From positions 1 through 26,903 of the forward strand of contig JAQGNM010000495.1 in NCBI GenBank assembly GCA_028291845.1: a stretch of DNA of 26,903 bases, read 5' to 3'. The position numbers and the translations under genes are program-made. The DNA comes from Massilia sp. (GTDB taxonomy: Bacteria > Pseudomonadota > Gammaproteobacteria > Burkholderiales > Burkholderiaceae_D). Positions 13,520 to 21,363 of the stretch are shown here, in pieces (within the stretch, counting starts at the first letter, position 1; the number at the start of each line of letters is the position of its first letter). The notes below the pieces were generated by a model. That model was given only the letters and a program-made list of their open reading frames with translations, was not told the origin of the DNA and made no database searches.

Positions 13520-14983
13520 TTATCGCGGCAGATTCGAACTGCCCATCAGGAATTCATCGACAGCACGCGCGCACTGCCTGCCCTCGCGAATCGCCCACAC
13601 GACCAGCGATTGCCCGCGCCGCACGTCGCCCGCCGCAAACACCTTCGGCACCGAGGTGGCGTAACTGCCTTCGCCGTCGGTGCTGGCGCGGGCGTTGCCG
13701 CGGTTGTCCTTGTCGACGCCGAAGGCGTCGAGCACCTGCTGCACCGGCGACACAAAACCCATCGCCAGCAGCACCAGGTCGGCTTTCATTTCGAATTCGG
13801 AATTCGGCACTTCGCTCATCTTGCCGTCTTTCCATTCGACCTTGCAGGCAATCAGCTTGTCGACTTTGCCGTTTTTACCCTCAAAACGCTTGGTCGCCAC
13901 CGCCCAATCGCGCTCGCAGCCTTCCTCGTGCGAGGACGAGGTGCGCAGCTTGGTCGGCCAGTACGGCCACACCAGCGGCTTGTTTTCTTCCTCGGGCGGC
14001 TGCGGCATCAGCTCGAACTGGGCGACCGAAGCCGCGCCATGGCGGTTGCTGGTGCCGACGCAGTCGGAGCCGGTATCGCCGCCGCCGATCACCACCACGT
14101 GCTTGCCGGTGGCTTTCAGTTGATCCTTCACTTTGTCGCCGGCGTTGACCTTGTTTTGCAGTGGCAAAAAGTCCATGGCGAAGTGCACGCCCTTCAGTTC
14201 ACGGCCGGGCACCGGCAAGTCGCGCGGCTGCTCGGCGCCGCCGGCGATGATGACGGCGTCAAACTCTTTATTCAGATCTTCCGGAAAGATGGTTTCCTTG
14301 GCCCAGTTGTTGACGCTGGCAGGGAAATCCTTGCCGATCAGGGTACTGGTCTTGAACACCACGCCTTCGGCTTCCATCTGTTTTACGCGCCGATCGATAT
14401 GGAATTTTTCCATTTTAAAATCGGGGATGCCGTAGCGCAGCAGGCCGCCGACCCGGTCGCTCTTTTCAAACACGGTGACGGCATGACCGACCCGCGCCAG
14501 CTGCTGCGCGGCGGCCAGGCCGGCCGGGCCCGAGCCGACGATCGCCACTTTTTTACCGCTCAGGGACGCTGGTGGCTGCGGCACCACCCAGCCATGCTCC
14601 CAGCCGGTGTCGATGATCTTGTGCTCGATCGACTTGATGCCGACCGGATCGTTGTTGATGCCGAGGGTGCACGCCGACTCGCTGGGCGCCGGGCAGATGC
14701 GCCCCGTAAACTCTGGAAAATTGTTGGTCGAATGGAGATTGTCCAGCGCGGCACGGTAATTGCCGTGATACACCAGGTCGTTCCAGTCCGGGATAATGTT
14801 GTTGACCGGGCAGCCGGTATTGCAGAACGGGATGCCGCAATCCATGCAGCGCGCCGCCTGCACCTTCGCTTCCGGGTCGGACAGGTGCAACACGAATTCC
14901 TGGTAGTTCTTGACACGTTCCTGCGGCGGCAGATATTCCTCATCCTGCCGCTTGAATTCCATAAAACCGGTAATTTTTCCCAC
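13520..14983 (-). CDS. gltD: Glutamate synthase [NADPH] small subunit GltD
   Basis: GltD passes electrons from NADPH through FAD and two [4Fe-4S] clusters to GltB. The 487-residue protein has the N-terminal cluster region with Cys46, Cys49, Cys54 and Cys58 (CMDCGIPFCNTGCPV), then Cys97 and Cys105 in ICPAPSESAC. The FAD site is GSGPAG (about 151-156), the NADPH site is GGGDTG, and the C-terminal FAD motif is VFAAGDVRRGQSLVVWAIREGR. Residue 101 is Ser where I expect the CPAPCE cysteine of the family. The start is GTG 14981-14983 with AAGGA six bases upstream; the gap to gltB is 25 bases. Confidence 0.96.
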   Translation of the reverse strand: MGKITGFMEFKRQDEEYLPPQERVKNYQEFVLHLSDPEAKVQAARCMDCGIPFCNTGCPVNNIIPDWNDLVYHGNYRAALDNLHSTNNFPEFTGRICPAPSESACTLGINNDPVGIKSIEHKIIDTGWEHGWVVPQPPASLSGKKVAIVGSGPAGLAAAQQLARVGHAVTVFEKSDRVGGLLRYGIPDFKMEKFHIDRRVKQMEAEGVVFKTSTLIGKDFPASVNNWAKETIFPEDLNKEFDAVIIAGGAEQPRDLPVPGRELKGVHFAMDFLPLQNKVNAGDKVKDQLKATGKHVVVIGGGDTGSDCVGTSNRHGAASVAQFELMPQPPEEENKPLVWPYWPTKLRTSSSHEEGCERDWAVATKRFEGKNGKVDKLIACKVEWKDGKMSEVPNSEFEMKADLVLLAMGFVSPVQQVLDAFGVDKDNRGNARASTDGEGSYATSVPKVFAAGDVRRGQSLVVWAIREGRQCARAVDEFLMGSSNLPR

Positions 14984-15008
14984 GGTCTATCCTTATCTAT
15001 TGTTTTGA

Positions 15009-18000
15009 CTACGCGGCGACGGTCGAGCCCGGCACTTGCTCGGCGGCTTCTTCCATGCTGCTGTTGTGCATTTCTTCCAGGGCGCGCTTGTAATCGGTCG
15101 GGAACACTTTGACGAACTTGCCGCGCGATTCCTTCCAGTTATCGAGCAGGAAGCGGGCGCGCGTGCTGCCGGTGTGCTTGAAGTGGCGCTCGATCAGGCG
15201 TTTCAAGATCACCTCGTCGGACTCGCGCTCGCCGCCGCGGCTCTGGCTGTGCCAGCCGGCGACATCGCCCTGGTCTTTCGCCGCGTGCACGCGCTCGAGG
15301 TTGACCATGGTTTGATTGCAGCGTTTTTCAAACTCGTTTTTCGGGTCGTACACGTAAGCGACGCCGCCCGACATGCCGGCGGCAAAATTGCGGCCGGTGT
15401 CGCCCAGCAGCACCACGGTGCCGCCAGTCATGTATTCGCAACCGTGGTCTCCGCAGCCTTCGACCACGGCGGTGGCGCCGGAGTTGCGCACCGCGAAACG
15501 CTCGCCGGCCACGCCATTGAAAAACGCTTCGCCTGAAATCGCGCCGTACAGCACCGTGTTGCCGACAATAATGTTGTCGACCGCCCAGCCGCGGAACTCC
15601 GTATTCGGCCGCACGATGATGCGCCCGCCAGATAGACCCTTGCCGACGTAATCATTGCCTTCACCGACCAGGTCGATGGTGATGCCCGCTGCCAGGAAGG
15701 CGGCAGCCGACTGCCCTGCCGTACCTTGCAGCTGGATATGGATGGTATCGTCCGGCAAACCGGCATGGCCGTATCGCTTGGCCACTTCGCCCGACAGCAT
15801 GGTGCCGACGGTGCGGTTGACGTTGCGTACAGGCGAGATGAACGAGACTCTTTCTCCCTTTTCCAGCGCGGCCTTGGCCTGCGCGATCAGTTTATGATCG
15901 AGCGCCTTGTCCAGACCGTGCTCCTGGAACTCGGTGTGGTAAATCGCCTGGCCTTCCTTGACCGGCGGCTGATAAAAGATATTGCTGAAGTCCAGGCCCT
16001 GCGCCTTCCAGTGCGAAATCGCCTTGGATTTGTCGAGCAAATCGGCGCGGCCGATCAGCTCGTCATAGCTGCGGATGCCCAGCTGCGCCATCAATTGACG
16101 GGCTTCTTCGGCGACAAAGAAGAAATAGTTCACCACGTGTTCCGGCTTGCCGGAAAACTTGGCGCGCAGGACCGGATCTTGCGTGGCGACGCCGACCGGG
16201 CAGGTGTTCAGGTGGCATTTACGCATCATGATGCAGCCTTCGACCACCAGCGGCGCGGTGGCAAAGCCGATCTCGTCGGCGCCGAGCATGGCGGCGATGA
16301 CGACGTCGCGGCCGGTCTTCATCTGGCCGTCGGCCTGCACGCGGATGCGGCTTCTCAAACCGTTGAGCACCAGGGTCTGCTGCGTTTCGGCCAGGCCCAG
16401 CTCCCATGGCGTGCCGGCATGCTTGACGGACGACAATGGCGAGGCGCCGGTACCGCCGTCATGCCCGGCCACCACGACGTGGTCGGCCTTGGCTTTGGTG
16501 ACGCCAGCGGCGACCGTGCCGATGCCCACTTCCGACACCAGTTTCACGGAAATCGAGGCGCGCGGATTGGCGTTTTTCAGGTCGTGGATCAGCTGGGCCA
16601 GGTCTTCGATGGAATAAATGTCGTGGTGCGGCGGCGGCGAAATCAAGCCGACACCGGGCACCGAAAAGCGCAGGCTGGCGATGTATTCCGACACCTTATG
16701 GCCAGGCAACTGACCGCCCTCGCCCGGCTTGGCGCCCTGCGCCATCTTGATCTGGATCTGGTCGGCCGAATTGAGGTATTCGGCGGTGACGCCGAAGCGT
16801 CCCGAAGCCACCTGCTTGATGCGCGAACGCAGCGAATCGCCCTCTTGCAAGGGGATGTCGACGGCGACATTGTGCGCGCCGATGACCGACGCCATGGTGG
16901 CGCCCTGCTTGATCGGGATACCTTTTAATTCTTGCGTGTAGCGCGCCGGATCTTCGCCGCCCTCTCCCGTGTTCGACTTGCCGCCGATGCGGTTCATGGC
17001 GATCGCCAGGGTGGCGTGCGCCTCCGTCGAAATCGAGCCCAGCGACATGGCGCCGGTGGCGAAACGCTTGACGATTTCCTTCGCCGGCTCCACCTCGTCG
17101 AGCGGGATCGCTTTGGAAGGATCGAGCTTGAACTCGAACAAGCCGCGCAAGGTCAAATGACGGCGGGTCTGGTCGTTGATCAGCTGGGCGTATTCCTTAT
17201 AACTATTAAAATTGTTGGCGCGCGTGGAGTGCTGCAATTTCGCGATCGCATCGGGCGTCCACATGTGGTCTTCGCCGCGCACCCGGAAGGCGTATTCGCC
17301 GCCGCTGTCGAGCGCCTCGGCCAGCAGCGGGTCCTTGCCGAAGGCCAGGCTGTGCAGGCGCAGCGCTTCCTCGGCCACCTCGAACACGCCGATGCCCTCC
17401 ACACCCGAGGCGGTGCCCCGGAAATATTTGTTGACCAGCGACTTGTTCAGGCCGACGGCTTCGAAAATCTGCGCGCCGCAGTACGACATGTAGGTCGAGA
17501 TACCCATCTTCGACATCACTTTCATCAAGCCCTTGCCGATCGCCTTGGTGTAGTTATAGATCGCCTTTTCATCCGACATGTCGCCGGCCATGCCCTGCGC
17601 CAGTTCAGCCAGGGTTTCCATTGCCAGGTACGGGTGCACCGCTTCGGCGCCGTAACCTGCCAGCAAGGCAAAGTGATGCGTTTCGCGGGCCGAGCCGGTT
17701 TCCACCACCAGGCCGGTGGAAGCGCGCAAGCCGCGCCCGACCAGGTGCTGGTGGATGGCGGAGGTGGCCAGCAAGGCGGGAATCGGCACTTGCGCACTCG
17801 ATACCGCGCGGTCGGAAACAATCAAAATGTTGTGGCCGGATTTGACCGCGTCGACCGCTTCCGCGCACAGCGAGGCGAGCGACGCTTCGATGCCGTCCTT
17901 GCCCCAGGCGATCGGGTAGCAGATGTTCAGCTCGTACGATTTGAACTTGCCGCCGGTGTGGGCGCTGATATTGCGTAATCTGACCATGTCATCAAAACCG

Positions 18001-19739
18001 AGCACCGGCTGCGATACTTCCAGGCGCATCGGCGGGTTGACGTTATTGGTGTCGAGCAGATTCGGTTTCGGGCCGATAAAGGACACCAGCGACATCACCA
18101 TCGCTTCGCGGATCGGGTCGATCGGCGGGTTGGTGACCTGGGCGAACAGCTGCTTGAAATAGTTATACAGCGGTTTTAACTTGTTCGACATTACGGCAAG
18201 CGGCGAATCGTTGCCCATCGAGCCGGTCGCTTCCTCGGCCAGCACCGCCATCGGCGCCATCAGGAATTTCAAGTCTTCCTGGGTGTAGCCGAACGCTTGC
18301 TGGCGGTCCAGCACCGAGGTAAGCTGCTGCTCGCCCTGCGCCGGCAAGGCGCGGCCACGGTTGATCGACAGCTGGCTTTCCGCCAGTTTCAGTTCGCCCA
18401 GCTTGATGCGCACCGAATTGATCCACGCCTTGTACGGCTTGGCGTTGGCATACATGTCTTTTAATTCTTTGTCGTCGATGATGCGGCCCGCTTCCAGGTC
18501 GATCAAGAACATTTTGCCTGGCTGCAATCTCCACTTCTGGATGATTTTCGATTCGGCGATCGGCAGCACGCCGGACTCGGACGCCATCACCACCAGATCG
18601 TCATCGGTGACGATATAGCGGGCCGGACGCAAGCCGTTGCGGTCGAGGGTACCGCCGATGTGGCGGCCGTCGGTGAATGCCATGGCGGCCGGGCCGTCCC
18701 ACGGTTCCATCATCGAGGCGTAATACTCGTAGAAGGCCTTGCGGTTGTCGTCCATCAAGGTGTGGTTTTCCCACGCCTCGGGGATCATCATCATCATGGC
18801 CTGGGCGATCGGGTAGCCCGCCATGATCAGCAGTTCCAGTGCGTTGTCGAAGCAGGCGGTGTCGGACTGGCCCTCGTAGATCAGCGGGAACAGCTTTTGC
18901 AGGTCGTCGCCCAGCACGGCCGATTTCATGACGCCTTCGCGGGCGCGCATCCAGTTGAAATTGCCTTTGACGGTGTTGATCTCGCCGTTGTGGGCGATCA
19001 GGCGGTAGGGGTGGGCCAGCGGCCATTCCGGGAAGGTGTTGGTCGAAAAGCGCTGGTGCACCAGCGCCAGCGCCGAGATGCAGCGCGGGTCTTGCAAGTC
19101 TTTATAGTACAGGCCCACCTGGTCGGCCAGCAGCAGACCCTTGTAGACGATGGTGCGGGCCGACATCGACGGTACAAAAAATTCTTTGCCGTGCAGCAGT
19201 TTCAAAGCCTGGATGGCGTGGCCGGACGATTTGCGGATCACGTACAGCTTGCGTTCGAGGGCGTCGGTGACCATGATGTCCGGGCCGCGGCCGATAAAGA
19301 TCTGGCGGATCACCGGTTCCTTGGCGCGCACGGTAGGCGACATCGGCATCGCCTCGTCGATCGGCACATTGCGCCAGCCCAGCACCACTTGGCCCTCGAT
19401 GCGGACGGCGCGCTCGATTTCCTGTTCGCAGGCGATGCGCGAGGCGTGCTCTTTCGGCAGAAACACCATGCCGACGCCATACTCACCGGGCGGCGGCAAT
19501 TCGACGCCCTGCTTGGCCATCTCGTCGCGGAAATACTGGTCGGGAATCTGGATCAGGATGCCGGCGCCGTCGCCCATCAGCTTGTCGGCGCCGACGGCGC
19601 CGCGGTGGTCGAGGTTTTTCAAGATCAACAGACCCTGCTCGATGATGGAATGCGATTTGTTGCCCTTAATATGGGCAATGAAACCGACGCCGCAGGCGTC
19701 GTGCTCGTTGGACGGATCGTACAAACCTTGGGCAATCAT
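15009..19739 (-). CDS. gltB: Glutamate synthase [NADPH] large subunit GltB
   Basis: GltB makes two glutamates from glutamine and 2-oxoglutarate and is the main entry for nitrogen together with glutamine synthetase. It is about 1576 residues, normal size. The class II amidotransferase domain starts with a short propeptide ending at Cys16 (EHDACGVGF), which becomes the N-terminal nucleophile after cleavage. The FMN-binding synthase barrel includes PPPHHDIYSIEDLAQLI and KLVSEVGIGTVAAGV. The [3Fe-4S] motif CHLNTCPVGVATQ is near residue 1175, and the C-terminal GXGXG domain follows. I chose ATG 19737-19739 because GGAG lies six bases upstream; a TTG eight codons earlier (19763) is less likely. Confidence 0.97.
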   Translation of the reverse strand: MIAQGLYDPSNEHDACGVGFIAHIKGNKSHSIIEQGLLILKNLDHRGAVGADKLMGDGAGILIQIPDQYFRDEMAKQGVELPPPGEYGVGMVFLPKEHASRIACEQEIERAVRIEGQVVLGWRNVPIDEAMPMSPTVRAKEPVIRQIFIGRGPDIMVTDALERKLYVIRKSSGHAIQALKLLHGKEFFVPSMSARTIVYKGLLLADQVGLYYKDLQDPRCISALALVHQRFSTNTFPEWPLAHPYRLIAHNGEINTVKGNFNWMRAREGVMKSAVLGDDLQKLFPLIYEGQSDTACFDNALELLIMAGYPIAQAMMMMIPEAWENHTLMDDNRKAFYEYYASMMEPWDGPAAMAFTDGRHIGGTLDRNGLRPARYIVTDDDLVVMASESGVLPIAESKIIQKWRLQPGKMFLIDLEAGRIIDDKELKDMYANAKPYKAWINSVRIKLGELKLAESQLSINRGRALPAQGEQQLTSVLDRQQAFGYTQEDLKFLMAPMAVLAEEATGSMGNDSPLAVMSNKLKPLYNYFKQLFAQVTNPPIDPIREAMVMSLVSFIGPKPNLLDTNNVNPPMRLEVSQPVLGFDDMVRLRNISAHTGGKFKSYELNICYPIAWGKDGIEASLASLCAEAVDAVKSGHNILIVSDRAVSSAQVPIPALLATSAIHQHLVGRGLRASTGLVVETGSARETHHFALLAGYGAEAVHPYLAMETLAELAQGMAGDMSDEKAIYNYTKAIGKGLMKVMSKMGISTYMSYCGAQIFEAVGLNKSLVNKYFRGTASGVEGIGVFEVAEEALRLHSLAFGKDPLLAEALDSGGEYAFRVRGEDHMWTPDAIAKLQHSTRANNFNSYKEYAQLINDQTRRHLTLRGLFEFKLDPSKAIPLDEVEPAKEIVKRFATGAMSLGSISTEAHATLAIAMNRIGGKSNTGEGGEDPARYTQELKGIPIKQGATMASVIGAHNVAVDIPLQEGDSLRSRIKQVASGRFGVTAEYLNSADQIQIKMAQGAKPGEGGQLPGHKVSEYIASLRFSVPGVGLISPPPHHDIYSIEDLAQLIHDLKNANPRASISVKLVSEVGIGTVAAGVTKAKADHVVVAGHDGGTGASPLSSVKHAGTPWELGLAETQQTLVLNGLRSRIRVQADGQMKTGRDVVIAAMLGADEIGFATAPLVVEGCIMMRKCHLNTCPVGVATQDPVLRAKFSGKPEHVVNYFFFVAEEARQLMAQLGIRSYDELIGRADLLDKSKAISHWKAQGLDFSNIFYQPPVKEGQAIYHTEFQEHGLDKALDHKLIAQAKAALEKGERVSFISPVRNVNRTVGTMLSGEVAKRYGHAGLPDDTIHIQLQGTAGQSAAAFLAAGITIDLVGEGNDYVGKGLSGGRIIVRPNTEFRGWAVDNIIVGNTVLYGAISGEAFFNGVAGERFAVRNSGATAVVEGCGDHGCEYMTGGTVVLLGDTGRNFAAGMSGGVAYVYDPKNEFEKRCNQTMVNLERVHAAKDQGDVAGWHSQSRGGERESDEVILKRLIERHFKHTGSTRARFLLDNWKESRGKFVKVFPTDYKRALEEMHNSSMEEAAEQVPGSTVAA

Positions 19740-19774
19740 CGAACTCTCCACAGCTTTAATCAAAGTGAAGAGCG

Positions 19775-19803
19775 AAGATATCGCAATGCAGCAGAAAGCA
19801 CAA
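19775..19803 (-). promoter_or_regulatory. Candidate promoter of gltBD
   Basis: On the minus strand TTGTGC (19803-19798) and TATCTT (19780-19775) are 17 bases apart, a weak sigma-70-like pair. They would start transcription about 30 bases before the gltB ATG. It lies between gltB and the repeat-bounded transposase element, so the element need not have removed the native promoter. Boxes are poor matches and were found by eye. Confidence 0.3.
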
Positions 19804-19822
19804 TTGGAATAATTAGGGTCGG

Positions 19823-19840
19823 AGTCGAATTAAATCGACT
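19823..19840. repeat. REP-like palindrome beside the RAYT element
   Basis: AGTCGA (19823-19828) and TCGACT (19835-19840) pair perfectly around the loop ATTAAA. The 5' flank GGGTCGG (19816-19822) resembles the GGGACAG of the nearby element end (19863-19869), followed in both places by AGTC. Short palindromes with this kind of GGGTC-GGAGTC head are what RAYT transposases are associated with. Here it stands between the transposase gene and the gltB promoter region. Confidence 0.5.
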
Positions 19841-19854
19841 TTGCTTTGGCAAAT

Positions 19855-19874
19855 ATTTAATCAGGGACAGAGTC
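19855..19874 (+). repeat. Left inverted repeat of the RAYT-like unit
   Basis: This reads ATTTAATCAGGGACAGAGTC on the plus strand. On the minus strand it encodes the last residues DSVPD and the TAA stop of the transposase. The right copy (20606-20625, reverse complement) differs at one base (G for A at position 15 of the repeat). Confidence 0.8.
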
Positions 19875-20558
19875 AACCGGCGCTATTTTGGGCGGCCGTC
19901 CGCGCCGCGCGGGCACCACTTGCCGCCGGCTCTGCCGCGCCAGCGCCGCTTTGAACGCGTCGCTGCCCAGGGGCCAGCCCTTGAACACGGCCGCTTCGAT
20001 CATCGTCACTTGCGCGCTAGTAAGCGCTTGCTCGCATAAATTTTTGTAGGCTGCTTCGCGCTGAAACGGGGTGTTACCCAGCGCCCAATACATGGCGTGG
20101 TCGGTGATCAGGGGATCGGTTCGCAGGCCGATGTGATGGGGGTAACTGGACCAGTCTTGCGCCGCCGGTTCGATGCCGGCACTGCCCCCAAGTTCGATAT
20201 ACAGGCTGCACGGCAGCAAAAACTGTTCCGCTTCGATCACCGAGGTTTTGAAGCGCCCGCCGAACAGGCTGCCCGAGCGGGCATATTTGGCGTTGAACCA
20301 GGGAACATAATATCGGCCGGTGCGTTGCAGGCAGGCGCCCAGGCTGTCGGCGTCGGGTGGGGTGGCAAGCAATTGAAATTGCCCCGGCAGCAAATTGTAG
20401 GCGTGGATCAGCAACTTGTAATGGCGCGCGCTGTCGCGCAGCCAGTCCATAAAATGCTGGTGATCGTCGGCGTCGCGAAAAATCGTGGTTTGATCGTGTC
20501 CCTGCTGGAGAACGTGGTGCGGGGCGTGCGGAACAATCAGTCGGGGCTGGCGGGCCAT
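19857..20558 (-). CDS. RAYT-like REP-associated transposase with degenerate HUH motif
   Basis: This is a 233-residue Y1/TnpA-REP family protein. The N-terminus MARQPRLIVPHAPHHVLQQG, the IHAYNLLPGQFQLLATPPDADSLGACLQRTGRYYVPWFNAKYARSGSLFGGRFKTSVIEAEQFLLPCSLYIEL region and the WSSYPHH motif follow the family order closely. The family nicks single-stranded DNA with a His-hydrophobic-His metal site and one tyrosine. Here the usual PNHVHLLAT reads PGQFQLLAT (about residues 58-66), so both metal-binding histidines are Gln. The usual ELNPVRAG is changed to ELGGSAG, while the tyrosine of LYIEL is kept. It may be catalytically dead, domesticated or decaying, though the frame is intact. The C-terminal SRRQVVPARRGRPPK is strongly basic and resembles an AT-hook. 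There is no clear ribosome binding site. Confidence 0.82.
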   Translation of the reverse strand: MARQPRLIVPHAPHHVLQQGHDQTTIFRDADDHQHFMDWLRDSARHYKLLIHAYNLLPGQFQLLATPPDADSLGACLQRTGRYYVPWFNAKYARSGSLFGGRFKTSVIEAEQFLLPCSLYIELGGSAGIEPAAQDWSSYPHHIGLRTDPLITDHAMYWALGNTPFQREAAYKNLCEQALTSAQVTMIEAAVFKGWPLGSDAFKAALARQSRRQVVPARRGRPPKIAPVDSVPD

Positions 20559-20605
20559 GGCGTGCGATGCGCTGGTAAATAAAACCGCATTTTACGCCCG
20601 GCGCC

Positions 20606-20625
20606 GACTCCGTCCCTGATTAAAT
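20606..20625 (-). repeat. Right inverted repeat of the RAYT-like unit
   Basis: This is the inverted copy of 19855-19874 with 19 of 20 identical bases. It lies 47 bases upstream of the transposase start and touches the first base of the response-regulator stop codon. A CGGCGCCG palindrome (20600-20607) adjoins it. Confidence 0.8.
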
Positions 20626-21305
20626 TACGATAGGGTAAACCCGGTCGACAGGCTGTAGCCCTCGCCGTAGGCGCTGCGCAACGGCAGATCCTGGCCGAGG
20701 CCGGTGCGGGCTTTTTTGCGCAGGCGGTACACCAGCATGTCGACGCGGCGGCTGGCGTCCGCTTCGTCGCCGCCCATGCCGGCGACGATCACCTGGCGCG
20801 GCACGGCGCGCGAATTGATCGTCAGCAGATGCAGGAAATTGCACTCTTTTTCGGTCAGGTCGATTACCGCGCCCATCAGCTCGAGTTGGCGCGCGCTCAC
20901 CCGCAAGGTCCACTTGCTCGGCGGAAGTGCAGGCTCTTGCGGGCGTACGCGGCGGTCGAGCGCCTCGATGTGGGCGGCCAGCTCGGGAAATTTGATCGGC
21001 TTGCTGAGATAGTGATCGGCGCCCAGTTGCAGGCCGAGAATGCGGTTGTCGAACGCCACCCGGCCGGTCAGCACCAGGAGGCCGATTTCCGGATACAGCT
21101 GCCGCATGCGGGGAATCACCGTGAAACCGTCTTCGTCGGGCAGGCCGAGGTCGAGCACCACCACGGCGGCCGGCGTCTTGGTCAGCGCCAGCCACATGTC
21201 GGCGGCGCTGGTGGCCAGATTCACGTCGTGACCTTGCTCCCTCAGAAACTCCGCCATGTCGTCTGCATAGTCGCCGTTGTCTTCAACGATCAGTATTTGG
21301 GTCAT
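20625..21305 (-). CDS. OmpR-family response regulator
   Basis: This is a 226-residue two-component regulator. The receiver domain (1-115) has the acidic pair Glu8/Asp9, phospho-acceptor Asp52 (VVVLDLGLPDEDG), Thr80 and Lys102 (SKPIKFPEL). The C-terminal winged-helix domain (about 132-222) has the OmpR pattern (LTEKECNFLHLL, RRVDMLVYRLRKKA, LRSAYGEGYSL). It is a DNA-binding transcription regulator whose targets cannot be read from the sequence. It lies 58 bases after the histidine kinase gene, its likely partner, and has no obvious Shine-Dalgarno. Its stop codon adjoins the repeat of the transposase unit. Confidence 0.93.
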   Translation of the reverse strand: MTQILIVEDNGDYADDMAEFLREQGHDVNLATSAADMWLALTKTPAAVVVLDLGLPDEDGFTVIPRMRQLYPEIGLLVLTGRVAFDNRILGLQLGADHYLSKPIKFPELAAHIEALDRRVRPQEPALPPSKWTLRVSARQLELMGAVIDLTEKECNFLHLLTINSRAVPRQVIVAGMGGDEADASRRVDMLVYRLRKKARTGLGQDLPLRSAYGEGYSLSTGFTLS

Positions 21306-21325
21306 TTGTTGACTGAGTTTCGTTA

Positions 21326-21353
21326 GGCATTAACCATCAGCATTACTAATGCC
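21326..21353 (-). other. Stem-loop in the leader of the response-regulator gene
   Basis: GGCATTA (21326-21332) and TAATGCC (21347-21353) are inverted repeats in the 58-base gap between kinase and regulator. The downstream half also holds the palindrome GCATTA-C-TAATGC (21340-21352), so two alternative folds share one arm. It lies 20 bases before the regulator ATG, which lacks a clear ribosome binding site; an effect on regulator translation is possible. Confidence 0.35.
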
Positions 21354-21363
21354 TTTTGCCAAC

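Larger units (their letters stand above)
19855..20625 (-). mobile_element. RAYT-like transposase unit bounded by 20-base inverted repeats
   Basis: The ends are 19855-19874 and the inverted copy 20606-20625, matching at 19 of 20 bases. The unit holds one gene, the RAYT-like protein, and sits between the response regulator and gltB with all genes in the same direction. The right copy directly abuts the regulator's TAA stop (20625-20627), and the left copy contains the transposase's own stop codon. No target-site duplication was recognised, as expected for HUH/Y1-type elements. Confidence 0.6.

Noticed and set aside
13610..15112. Plus-strand open frame of 500 codons opposite gltD
   Set aside because: Antisense shadow with no family motif; gltD on the other strand is well supported.
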